A stretch of DNA of 10,553 bases, from positions 1 to 10,553 of the forward strand of contig CAJYHD010000011.1 of the NCBI GenBank assembly GCA_913773715.1, in the 5' to 3' direction. Origin of the DNA: an uncultured Sphingobium sp. (GTDB lineage Bacteria; Pseudomonadota; Alphaproteobacteria; Sphingomonadales; Sphingomonadaceae). Both the position numbers and the translations under genes were made by a program. Below the pieces are notes generated by a model, which did no database searches, was not told where the DNA came from, and was given only the letters and a program-made list of their open reading frames with translations. Positions 1 to 6,628 of the stretch are shown piece after piece. The stretch's first letter is position 1; the number at the start of each line of letters is the position of its first letter.

Positions 1-122
1 CGAACATAATCTTCCCGCAAGAATTCATGCGGATATCCCAAGTCTACCCGGCTCACTTCATCAAGCTGTGCGACATGATGATCATCAGGGCTTACGTCCA
101 GAAATCCCAAGGTAGCCTGCAT
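1..122 (-). CDS. Possible 5' part of an unrecognised gene running off the left edge
   Basis: On the minus strand a frame is open from an in-frame stop at 146-144 to the window edge. It has a first ATG at 122-120 and a GTG one codon upstream. The peptide (about 40 residues) has a natural-looking composition: it begins M-Q-A-T-L-G-F-L-D-V, contains a run of acidic residues and histidines, and then G-Y-P-H-E-F-L-R-E-D-Y near the edge. I do not recognise a family. No clear Shine-Dalgarno precedes the ATG, so it may instead be an internal methionine of a decayed gene whose 5' part is lost at the stop at 144-146. The plus-strand frame from base 3 to about 172 is also open and is the main alternative. 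Codon choice is less GC-biased than in the EPS genes. The bases from 123 to 309 hold no other gene that I can support. Confidence 0.28.
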   Translation of the reverse strand, partial: MQATLGFLDVSPDDHHVAQLDEVSRVDLGYPHEFLREDYV

Positions 123-247
123 CACCCGAATAATCGCGCTTCTTCAAGACCGCAGCTCGCGGTCCCATGATGCCGAGCTGAGTCTACAGGCACTTCGAAA
201 TAGCCACATATTCAATGCCGAATAAAGGCCGACGCTAGGAGAGGAGA

Positions 248-277
248 TTCACGGGCGATCAAAATCAGCATAAAAAT
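248..277 (+). promoter_or_regulatory. Candidate sigma-70-like promoter for the 117-residue gene
   Basis: TTCACG at 248-253 (four of six to the -35 consensus) is followed 17 bases later by TAAAAA at 271-276 (four of six to the -10 consensus), inside an unusually A-rich stretch. It lies about 35 bases ahead of the start codon at 310. This is pattern matching by eye; alphaproteobacterial promoters are degenerate, so it is only a candidate. Confidence 0.22.
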
Positions 278-309
278 TCGTCTCGAAGCGCGTTTGAGAA
301 GGAGGGCTT

Positions 310-663
310 ATGATTAATCTGGACAAAGCGGCTGTCGTCGTTGTTGCGGCGGAAGCAAACACCGCGGTCGAAGCACTAATTAGCGCGTATGTGGCACATT
401 TGCGCTTCTCTGCCGAAGCTATCGAGGGCATCCGGAAGTCAGGATTACCTATTTCCAAACGTCGACGATTGATCGGCCAACTCTTGCGCGTGCAAATGGC
501 CGCTGCCGATTGGCTCAAGCACACCGAAGCCGCGATCTCGACGCTGCATGTCATCCATAGGCACAGTAATCAAGCCGAAGTCGATATTGGCTGTGCTGCA
601 CCCTGGGGCAATCAGTTTTTCATAACCGGTGAAATATCGAAATTCGAAACGCACGACCAATAA
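310..663 (+). CDS. Hypothetical small soluble helical protein, 117 aa
   Basis: The ATG at 310 is preceded by a near-perfect Shine-Dalgarno, AGGAGG at 300-305, with four bases of spacing. This is the best ribosome binding site in the window and the main reason to believe the gene. I do not recognise the product. The predicted sequence is mostly helix-forming: an Ala/Val-rich N-terminal part (residues 1-25), a basic patch K-R-R-R near residue 50, then an amphipathic stretch rich in Ala, Leu and His (about 55-85) and a polar tail. There is no convincing signal peptide or membrane span. It stands alone: the next supported gene starts about 900 bases downstream. Codon use is less GC-biased than in the EPS genes. 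A role in EPS regulation is possible by position only. A minus-strand frame covers part of the same bases but has no comparable ribosome binding site. Confidence 0.6.
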   Translation: MINLDKAAVVVVAAEANTAVEALISAYVAHLRFSAEAIEGIRKSGLPISKRRRLIGQLLRVQMAAADWLKHTEAAISTLHVIHRHSNQAEVDIGCAAPWGNQFFITGEISKFETHDQ

Positions 664-1014
664 CGAGCATCGCTGAAGCTGTCGGCGGCAGAAATAAGAG
701 CGCAAACGGGACTGGGCAACCTGCGCTAATAGACAACCCATAAATCAGAACGATTACGCAATCCGCACAGGCACCATTGGCCATAAGTTCGATTTAAAGA
801 AGACCGAAGCCTGCTGGCGGAGAGGGTGTCTGCTAAGTTTCCGCAGATTTCGAGATCTTCCAGGCATGATCTGGTAACTCGTCATAAGATCCGCCATACT
901 CATCCCGAAGATCGACGGCCACCCACTACGCTCCGGCACATACAACGCTCTGTGGCTGTCCGCGCAGATGGCAGTGATGAGCGCGCTGCTCGCCGGGCGC
1001 ACATGGTCTGATTA

Positions 1015-1054
1015 GGGCCGGCCGCTCCGCGGGGCGTGGAGCGCGCAGCGGCCC
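1015..1054. repeat. GC-rich imperfect inverted repeat (hairpin)
   Basis: GGGCCG at 1015-1020 pairs with CGGCCC at 1049-1054, and inside it CGCTCC at 1023-1028 pairs with GGAGCG at 1038-1043. The two stems are separated by an asymmetric internal loop (2 and 5 bases), and the terminal loop is 9 bases. No T-run follows on either strand, so it is not a classical intrinsic terminator. It lies in the gene-free stretch ahead of the EPS operon. Confidence 0.45.
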
Positions 1055-1555
1055 TCGTCACGCTGCCGGCCGACAGCTGGACACCTTGAGGCAAGTGGGG
1101 AATCCCGCCCGATCGTTTCGGCAGTCGGCAGAGCAGACCAGCACCCCGGGTCGGCTCGTAGCCATCGAGCTAGTTCAACATCGAGCGCTGTTCGCGCGAT
1201 GGAAGCCATTCACTAGGGACGAGCGCTAAACCCCGTTCGGTTCGATGCCGCCATCCAGTGATCGTGAGGCTTGCTTGGCACTGTCCCCGATGCCCCGCAG
1301 GCCCAGCAAATCCCGGCATCACCGCGGGTAGTCAGGCGAACCGTGTTGTGCGGCGCACCATAACCGGGTATGGCAGCCCCTGCAATCCGGCCTCGCTAAG
1401 CGAGCAAACCGACCCCGAGATATGAGTTCCCGCCTTCACAGTACGAGAGCGACGACCCTACGGCTAAATCCGTATCCTAAAACCAACGTATTGAATGCGT
1501 TTCTTGAACACACACTATGGCCGGCCTCTGTGAGGCGTCATCCGGTAAATGATTT

Positions 1556-1561
1556 GGGAAG
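1556..1561 (+). promoter_or_regulatory. Ribosome binding site that sets the start of the first glycosyltransferase
   Basis: GGGAAG at 1556-1561 sits five bases before the ATG at 1567. It lies downstream of the alternative in-frame ATG at 1549 and so favours the later start. The later start also gives a protein beginning M-K-L-F-V-V, the beta-strand opening usual for this fold. Confidence 0.45.
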
Positions 1562-1566
1562 ATTGT

Positions 1567-2745
1567 ATGAAGCTCTTTGTGGTCAGGGACAGCGACTTCA
1601 CACTTCATCAGTCCCAGCCGGCCTCTTATCTGCTGAGCTACGATGCCTATGCCGCTCGCTTCCTCTCGATATTCCAGAAAGTGGTTCTGGTTGGCCGCCT
1701 TTTTCACCGCGAAGATTCAACTGCAAAGCCCGCGGTAGGTCCTGGCGTCAATTTTCTGGCCATCCCAGGATATCACGGCCCAATCGGCTTTCTGAAGCGA
1801 CTGCCCAGCATCGTGGCTACAATCTGGCGTAGTCTGGATAAGGACGCTTCGTACATCCTGCGCATCCCGGCGACAATTCCGTCAATCTACGCAGTTTTGC
1901 TCGCGCTGAGGGGCATCCCCTTTGCCGTCGAGGTGGCGGCTGATCCCCACGATGGCTACAGCAAGGAGGCGCTGAATAAGAACCGGCTGGCCCCCCTGTT
2001 CCGCGTGCTCTTCGTGAGCGTCACCAAGTGGCAGTGTCGCAAGGCGATCGCCAGCGCCTACGTCACGCGCGAGGCGCTGCAGCGGCGCTACCCTCCGCGC
2101 AGCCGGGAGAGCTCCTTCGCCTTTACCTCGATCGACTTGACGGACGAGGCCTTTGCACCCGCCCCGCGAACGCCCGACTCCTTTCCGGACGACACTCTGC
2201 ATATTGTTATGATCGGCAACATGCAAAAGACGCTGAAGGGGCATGATACCATGATCGAGGCTATCGCGCTGCTGAAAGAGCGAGGCGTGCGCGTCACAGC
2301 ATCGTTGATCGGTTTTGGTGAGAACCTGGAGACGTTCCAGGCGCTGGCCGCACAGAAGGGCGTGGCCGATCAGATCACCTTCACGGGCAAGCTGCAGAAC
2401 GGCGGCCCGGTCCGCGACGTCCTCGACACTGGCGATCTCTTCATCTTGCCCTCCCGACAAGAGGGGCTACCCCGGGCCATGCTCGAAGCCATGGCGCGTG
2501 CTCTGCCGGCTATCGCCACGCGGGTCGGCGGCACTCCGGAGCTTATCGAGGAGGATTGCTTGTTTGAGCCAGGCGACGCCGTGCGCCTCGCGGACATGAT
2601 CCAAGGAAGGATCGGCGCCAAACGCGCGCTGGCCGCGGCATCGGAGCGAAACCTGCGCGTAGCGCGGGACTACCACGCCGAGGCCATCACTAAGCGGCGA
2701 GATGCATTTTACGCCTACGTGAGTTCGCAGAAGACCGGCCGGTAA
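1567..2745 (+). CDS. Glycosyltransferase, GT4 family (GT-B fold), 392 aa
   Basis: Retaining GT-B glycosyltransferase that should transfer a sugar from a nucleotide donor to the growing lipid-linked repeat unit on the cytoplasmic face of the inner membrane. The N-terminal acceptor domain covers about residues 1-205, opening with the strand M-K-L-F-V-V. The C-terminal donor domain begins with the strand I-V-M-I-G-N (about 213-218), followed by K-G-H-D. The GT4 signature E-x7-E is present as E299-GLPRAML-E307, followed by A-T-R-V-G-G-T-P-E-L-I. Length is normal for the family. I chose the ATG at 1567 over 1549 because of the ribosome binding site at 1556-1561. The N-terminal canonical Gly-rich loop is not obvious, so it is a divergent member. 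First gene of the rightward operon; the next gene starts 114 bases on. Codon use in its first 300 bases is less GC-biased than later, so the edge of the low-GC flank runs into it. Linkage and sugar cannot be told from sequence. Confidence 0.9.
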   Translation: MKLFVVRDSDFTLHQSQPASYLLSYDAYAARFLSIFQKVVLVGRLFHREDSTAKPAVGPGVNFLAIPGYHGPIGFLKRLPSIVATIWRSLDKDASYILRIPATIPSIYAVLLALRGIPFAVEVAADPHDGYSKEALNKNRLAPLFRVLFVSVTKWQCRKAIASAYVTREALQRRYPPRSRESSFAFTSIDLTDEAFAPAPRTPDSFPDDTLHIVMIGNMQKTLKGHDTMIEAIALLKERGVRVTASLIGFGENLETFQALAAQKGVADQITFTGKLQNGGPVRDVLDTGDLFILPSRQEGLPRAMLEAMARALPAIATRVGGTPELIEEDCLFEPGDAVRLADMIQGRIGAKRALAAASERNLRVARDYHAEAITKRRDAFYAYVSSQKTGR

Positions 2746-2755
2746 GCGGCCGTCT
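2732..2755 (+). terminator. Hairpin spanning the stop codon of the first glycosyltransferase; possible attenuator
   Basis: CGGCCG at 2736-2741 pairs with CGGCCG at 2747-2752, around the five-base loop GTAAG, which contains the TAA stop codon (2743-2745). The stem extends by AGA (2732-2734) with TCT (2753-2755) if C2735 is bulged. No T-run follows, so efficient intrinsic termination is doubtful. It opens the largest gap (114 bases) inside the rightward operon and could lower downstream expression or protect the upstream message. Confidence 0.35.
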
Positions 2756-2859
2756 AGCTTGAAGGTCGCGGCAAGGGCAATCGGGGTGCAACAAGGCAGG
2801 ACCGTTCAGCATCGCCAGAATCAGCCGCAAGGCGACGCCCACAAAGAGGCTCAGCAGCA

Positions 2860-4245
2860 ATGTTCTTGAGAATTCTGATATTTCTCACACCCATAACGGC
2901 CATCGGCGGTCTGGCGGCCCTGGGTGAGCTGGCGAGCGCCATGACCACCTATCTAATCTTCGCCTCGCTGCTCTATTACGTCTTCGTCATCTGGAAAGAC
3001 GTGATCCACTTTCCGCCGGAATTGAAGATCTTCTTTATCACGTTCCTGCTGGCGCTGGCCGCCTCGCTGCTGTTCTCGATCAAGGACGTCCTGTCGAACA
3101 GCGAATACGGCCGCAGCGGCATCGACAAGTTCGTGTCCTCGACCATCGTCATCCTGTTCGGCTATATCGTCACCACCATATCGTTCCGATCCCTGATCCG
3201 ATGCCCGCGCGATAATGTCTTCGAATACTGCGTCGCGACTCCGATGCTCTGGGCCACGCTGCTGAACTGCTCGATTGCGACGTTCGAGCTGTCGTCTTGG
3301 TTCATCGGGCCGATCAAGCCGGTCTACGATTTCCTCGAGTACAACGTGTTCAACACCCAGCACGGCTATCTCGACATGCCCGGGCGCCTGCGCGGTCTGG
3401 GCACCGAACCGTCACACCTCGGCACCTTCATCGGCTTCGCCTTGCCGTGGGTCCTGGCCTTCCGCCAGCGGAAACCGACGCTATACAATTCCACCATCGT
3501 GTTCATGATCGCCATCGCCATCCTGTCCACGTCCCGAACGGCCTACGTCACCGTGGCGATCACGCTGATCAGCTACGCGATGATCAGCTACGTGATGAAA
3601 CGCGAGGGGGCCGCGGCGGTTTGCGTGATCTTCTGCGGCGCCGTGGCCATCAACATCTGCCTGCTTTTGTACATCTACATCTTCGGTGTGGACGGCGCGG
3701 ATGCTCGGTCGGGAGAAAGCGTGTCCAACGTGACCCGTTCGGCGACGATCTATGCCGCGCTCGATACGTTCCTCTCGCACCCGTTCTTCGGCGTCGGCTT
3801 CGGGCAGGGGGCGTTCGGGCTGGTGGACCGGATGCCGAACTGGGCGCACAGCAGCTGGGAGATCACAGCCTTCCAGGAATCGCGCGAGGGTTCGACCGCA
3901 CCGATCTTCTCGCAGCCTGCGCGCACGCTCGCCGAGCTGGGCACTGCCGGGTTCCTGGCATTCTACGGCGGCCTTACCTCGCTGATCTACAAGGTCCTCG
4001 CCGTTCGATCGTCGATCATCCGCAGCATCCGATCCCCCGACATGGAGCGCGGCGCACTGGCGACGGTCTGCTCGTTCTTCACCGTAATCGGGGTGGGCTT
4101 GTCCGCCGGGAGCTATCGTCCTGTCATGATGTGGGTGAATATCGGCTGCGCCGCCTACCTGATCTACTCGTGGCGTAGAGCTCGGGCGATGGTCATGAAC
4201 GACTATGTTCTTGGCAACAGAGGCGAGGTCGAGAATGTCGCTTAA
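2860..4245 (+). CDS. wzy: Wzy-type polysaccharide polymerase (O-antigen ligase/polymerase family), 461 aa
   Basis: Polytopic inner-membrane protein expected to polymerise undecaprenyl-linked repeat units on the periplasmic side. It has many hydrophobic segments from residue 5 onward. Recognisable landmarks of the O-antigen ligase/polymerase superfamily (WaaL/Wzy, PF04932-like) are G-R-L-R-G-L-G-T-E-P-S-H-L-G at about 175-188, the helix L-S-T-S-R-T-A-Y-V at about 222-230, and a block R-S-A-T-I-Y-A-A-L-D ending H-P-F-F-G-V-G-F-G at about 293-315. A large polar loop follows (about 316-360), containing N-W-A-H-S-S-W, then further membrane helices and a basic cytoplasmic tail. Length fits Wzy. Its ribosome binding site is AAAGAGG at 2843-2849, ten bases before the ATG. 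The 3' end overlaps the flippase gene by 11 bases. A ligase role (WaaL) is the alternative, but the adjacent flippase and glycosyltransferases favour polymerase. Confidence 0.85.
   Translation: MFLRILIFLTPITAIGGLAALGELASAMTTYLIFASLLYYVFVIWKDVIHFPPELKIFFITFLLALAASLLFSIKDVLSNSEYGRSGIDKFVSSTIVILFGYIVTTISFRSLIRCPRDNVFEYCVATPMLWATLLNCSIATFELSSWFIGPIKPVYDFLEYNVFNTQHGYLDMPGRLRGLGTEPSHLGTFIGFALPWVLAFRQRKPTLYNSTIVFMIAIAILSTSRTAYVTVAITLISYAMISYVMKREGAAAVCVIFCGAVAINICLLLYIYIFGVDGADARSGESVSNVTRSATIYAALDTFLSHPFFGVGFGQGAFGLVDRMPNWAHSSWEITAFQESREGSTAPIFSQPARTLAELGTAGFLAFYGGLTSLIYKVLAVRSSIIRSIRSPDMERGALATVCSFFTVIGVGLSAGSYRPVMMWVNIGCAAYLIYSWRRARAMVMNDYVLGNRGEVENVA
4225..4228 (+). promoter_or_regulatory. Ribosome binding site that sets the start of the flippase
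   Basis: GAGG at 4225-4228, in a purine-rich run, lies six bases before the ATG at 4235. The in-frame ATG at 4205 has no such site and would add ten residues of hydrophilic sequence that do not look like a flippase N terminus. The site lies inside the end of the polymerase gene. Confidence 0.55.
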
Positions 4246-5467
4246 ACTTCGTCAGAATGCCGTCTGGATGATGGCCGGCAACGCTTATTACGCGGTATGC
4301 CAGTGGCTGGTTCTGGTCGTCGTCGCGCGGATGGGCGGCACGAACGAAGTCGGCATCTTCGCGCTGGCGCTTTCCTTGTGCACGCCGGTGATGATGTTCT
4401 TCAACCTCGGCATGCGTACGATCCTGGCGTCGGACGTCGGCGAGGAGAACACCCTTTCCGACTATCTGATCTTCCGCGCGACGACGGCGACGCTGGGCCT
4501 CATCATCTGCCTGGGCATCGCGCTGTGGTATGGCCAGCCGTCGATCTGGGTCATAGTAGCGGTCGGCGCCTCCAAGACCGTGGAGACGATCGTGGACTTC
4601 TTCTACGGCCTCAACCAACGTGCCATGCGGCTCGACAGGATCGCCAAGTCGCTGATCCTGCGCGGAACCATCGGCACCGCGAGCCTGGCCATCGTGTACT
4701 ACGCGACGGGGAGCCTTCCCATGGCCGCGAGCTGCTATGCCGTCAGCTGGATCGTAGTGCTACTCCTGTTCGACCGCCGGGCCGCGCACAGCGCGATCGT
4801 GTTTGATCGCGTCACCATGACCGCCAGCCTGCGCAACTTCCTCAAGAACGGCGTGCCGCTCGGCGTGACGGCGCTCTTCGTGAACCTGAGCCCGAACATC
4901 CCGCGCTATGTCCTCGAGCAGCACGCCGGCGCCGACCAGTTGGGCATCTTCTCGGCCATGGCCTACTTCATAACCGTGGGCACGGTGGTGGTGGCTGCGG
5001 TCGGGCAGTCGCTCGTGCCGGTGCTGGCGCGGCACTACGCCGATGGGAACATGGCCGCCTTCAGAACCTACAGCGCGCGGGCGCTGGGCTTCGCCGTCGG
5101 CATCGGCCTAGCCGGCGTGCTGCTGACGCTGGTGATTGGCAGATTTGTGCTAACGCTGCTCTACGGTGTCAAATTCGCGACGCACGCCTCGCTGTTCCCG
5201 CTGTTCGCCCTGGCCGCGACGGTCGCCTATGCTGGCAACGTACTGGGCTACGTGATCAGCGCGGCGAAGATCTTCGTGGGACAGGCGCCGGCGTTCATGA
5301 TCTCGGTGATCGTCAGCGTGATCGCATCCTACGCGCTGATTCCTTCGATGGGGATCAAGGGCGCGGCCTATACCATGATCCTGACATCGACGAGCAACTG
5401 CATCGTCCCATTGATCCTGCTCATGATGAACCTGTCGAAACGGTCCCCCCAAGTGGTGGCGCGATGA
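4235..5467 (+). CDS. wzx: Wzx-type flippase / polysaccharide exporter, 410 aa
   Basis: Inner-membrane transporter of the polysaccharide transport (MOP) superfamily that should flip the lipid-linked repeat unit from the cytoplasmic to the periplasmic face. It begins M-S-L-K-L-R-Q-N-A-V-W-M-M, typical of the family: a short basic amphipathic start leading straight into the first helix. About twelve hydrophobic segments follow, with short basic loops such as F-D-R-R (mid-protein) and a conserved-looking internal repeat at N-G-V-P-L-G-V-T-A-L-F in the second half. Length is usual for Wzx. I use the ATG at 4235 rather than 4205 because of the ribosome binding site at 4225-4228. This makes it overlap the polymerase by 11 bases. 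Its own stop overlaps the next glycosyltransferase by four bases (ATGA at 5464-5467). Substrate specificity cannot be read from sequence. Confidence 0.88.
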   Translation: MSLKLRQNAVWMMAGNAYYAVCQWLVLVVVARMGGTNEVGIFALALSLCTPVMMFFNLGMRTILASDVGEENTLSDYLIFRATTATLGLIICLGIALWYGQPSIWVIVAVGASKTVETIVDFFYGLNQRAMRLDRIAKSLILRGTIGTASLAIVYYATGSLPMAASCYAVSWIVVLLLFDRRAAHSAIVFDRVTMTASLRNFLKNGVPLGVTALFVNLSPNIPRYVLEQHAGADQLGIFSAMAYFITVGTVVVAAVGQSLVPVLARHYADGNMAAFRTYSARALGFAVGIGLAGVLLTLVIGRFVLTLLYGVKFATHASLFPLFALAATVAYAGNVLGYVISAAKIFVGQAPAFMISVIVSVIASYALIPSMGIKGAAYTMILTSTSNCIVPLILLMMNLSKRSPQVVAR

Positions 5468-6606
5468 CGCAGACCAGGATCCTCCACGTCGTCGCCAATC
5501 TGCGCCACGGCGGCGTGCAAAGCTGGATCATGGACCTGGCCGCCCAAGCTCGGGCCGACGGCATCCAGATGGACGTGCTGTGCTACAGTGACCAGCAGTG
5601 GCCGCTCAGCGGCGCGCTCGACCGTCTCGGGGTCCGCGTGTTCATCTGCACCCGGCACCGCAATCCGCTCGCGCTGCTGCAAGCCCTGCGCGCGATCGTG
5701 CGCAAGCATGGTCCCTACGCAGCGCTTCATGCGCACGAGATGTACCAGAATGGCGCCCTGATGCTGGCCGGGGCCCTGCTCCGAGTGCCGGTGCGGATCA
5801 GCCATGCGCACAACTCCGCCCAGGCGGTGCAAGGTACGCGGGCGCGCCGGCTGTACAACGCCGCCATGCAGAAGGCGATCGCCGCCGGCAGCACGCATAT
5901 GCTCGCTGTCAGCGAGCTGGCCGGGCGCAAGCTCTACGGCGCGGGCTGGAAGGCGGACCCGCGCACGGCGGTGGTGCATTGCGGGCTCGACTTCAGCGCC
6001 TATGCGGCCGCTCCCGATCCCGCGGTCCGGCAAGCCCTCGGTATCCCGGCGCAGGCGCGGGTAATCGGCCACGCCGGGCGTTTCGTGTCCCAGAAGAACC
6101 ACGTGGCCCTGCTCGACATGGCCGCCGCCGTGATGCGCGACGACGAGTCCATCTGGCTGCTCCTGGTAGGAGACGGCGCCACCCGCCCGGCGATGCAGGA
6201 GAAGGCCGAGGCACTCGGCATCGCGGCGCGCACTGTCTTCACCGGCGCGCGCTCCGATGTGCCCGAGCTGGTGGTGAACGGCTTCGACATCCTACTCCTG
6301 CCCTCGCTGTTCGAGGGGCTGGGCCTCGTCGTTCTCGAGGCGCTGGCCGCGGGCAAGCCTTGCGTGATCTCCGACGTCGTTCCGCCCGAAGCCGACGTCG
6401 TGCCCGAGTTGATCACACGGGTGCCGCTCGAGGCGCCCGTGGCAGTTTGGGGAGAGGCTATCCGGTCAGCCCTGAATAAACCCAGCGACCGGGCCGCCGC
6501 CTATCGCTCGGTCATCTCCAGTCAATTCGCCATTGGTTATTCTTACCGTGCCATGCTGGGTTATTACGCCGCCGGCCTGGTGCCGTCGCCCTCCGGGGCG
6601 GCCTAA
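5464..6606 (+). CDS. Glycosyltransferase, GT4 family, EpsF-like, 380 aa
   Basis: Retaining GT-B glycosyltransferase for repeat-unit assembly. The N-terminal domain opens I-L-H-V-V-A-N-L-R-H-G-G-V-Q-S-W (about 6-21), the Gly-rich loop typical of the EpsF/WbnE-like GT4 branch, and continues with A-L-H-A-H-E at 87-92 and R-I-S-H-A-H-N at 111-117. The donor domain begins near G-H-A-G-R-F-V-S-Q-K-N-H (202-213), carrying the Arg and Lys positions that bind the nucleotide-sugar phosphates. The E-x7-E motif is E284-GLGLVVL-E292. Length is standard. The start codon overlaps the flippase stop as ATGA, and the local ribosome binding site is weak, so translation probably depends on re-initiation. The protein ends with an Ala/Gly/Pro-rich tail whose DNA forms a stable hairpin. 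Donor and linkage are unknown. Confidence 0.92.
   Translation: MTQTRILHVVANLRHGGVQSWIMDLAAQARADGIQMDVLCYSDQQWPLSGALDRLGVRVFICTRHRNPLALLQALRAIVRKHGPYAALHAHEMYQNGALMLAGALLRVPVRISHAHNSAQAVQGTRARRLYNAAMQKAIAAGSTHMLAVSELAGRKLYGAGWKADPRTAVVHCGLDFSAYAAAPDPAVRQALGIPAQARVIGHAGRFVSQKNHVALLDMAAAVMRDDESIWLLLVGDGATRPAMQEKAEALGIAARTVFTGARSDVPELVVNGFDILLLPSLFEGLGLVVLEALAAGKPCVISDVVPPEADVVPELITRVPLEAPVAVWGEAIRSALNKPSDRAAAYRSVISSQFAIGYSYRAMLGYYAAGLVPSPSGAA
6585..6602 (+). repeat. UNCG-tetraloop hairpin just before the stop of the second glycosyltransferase
   Basis: Bases 6585-6591 (GTCGCCC) pair with 6596-6602 (GGGCGGC), with one G-U wobble, closing the loop TCCG at 6592-6595. In RNA this is C(UCCG)G, a member of the very stable UNCG tetraloop class. 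It ends one base before the TAA stop (6604-6606) and 26 bases before the hydrolase start. No T-run follows. It could reduce read-through into the hydrolase gene or protect the upstream message, or it could be chance in GC-rich coding DNA. Confidence 0.4.
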
Positions 6607-6628
6607 CAAGTAAAGCGGAGTTGACGAC

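Larger units (their letters stand above)
664..1566. other. Long stretch without a convincing gene
   Basis: About 900 bases in which I find no open frame combining a ribosome binding site, plausible length and natural protein composition. The open frames present are short, overlap each other on both strands, and are rich in Arg, Ser, Pro and His. Structure seen: a GC-rich imperfect inverted repeat at 1015-1054, and a 13-base palindrome CTCGCT-A-AGCGAG at 1392-1404. Upstream of the first glycosyltransferase, TTGAAT at 1491-1496 followed 16 bases later by CACTAT at 1513-1518 is a weak promoter candidate. The stretch must contain the start signal of the rightward EPS operon unless transcription reads through from the left. 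It may be degraded DNA from an old insertion or rearrangement, but I could not identify a parent element. Confidence 0.6.

Noticed and set aside
754..1002. 82-residue minus-strand frame; a neighbouring frame reads Y-D-E-L-P-D-H-A-W-K-I, faintly like the N terminus of IS5-type transposases
   Set aside because: The resemblance is about ten residues, soon meets a stop, and no catalytic region or terminal inverted repeats could be found. Not enough to call a transposase remnant.
1549..1566. Earlier in-frame start for the first glycosyltransferase
   Set aside because: It would add six residues with no better ribosome binding site. GGGAAG lies between the two ATGs at the right distance for the second, and the protein fold starts naturally at M-K-L-F-V-V.
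664..1566. Possible tRNA or CRISPR content in the gene-free stretch
   Set aside because: No cloverleaf-compatible set of arms with a T-loop sequence and no regularly spaced direct repeats were seen.
1422..1832. 136-residue plus-strand frame before and overlapping the first glycosyltransferase
   Set aside because: No ribosome binding site, unnatural composition, and most of its second half is an out-of-frame reading of the glycosyltransferase.
3297..4178. 293-residue plus-strand frame inside the polymerase gene
   Set aside because: Out-of-frame reading of the polymerase with an Arg/His/Leu-rich composition and no ribosome binding site. The membrane-protein frame is clearly the real one.
5368..6102. 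244-residue minus-strand frame across the flippase/glycosyltransferase junction
   Set aside because: It crosses two well-supported genes on the other strand and has no family features.
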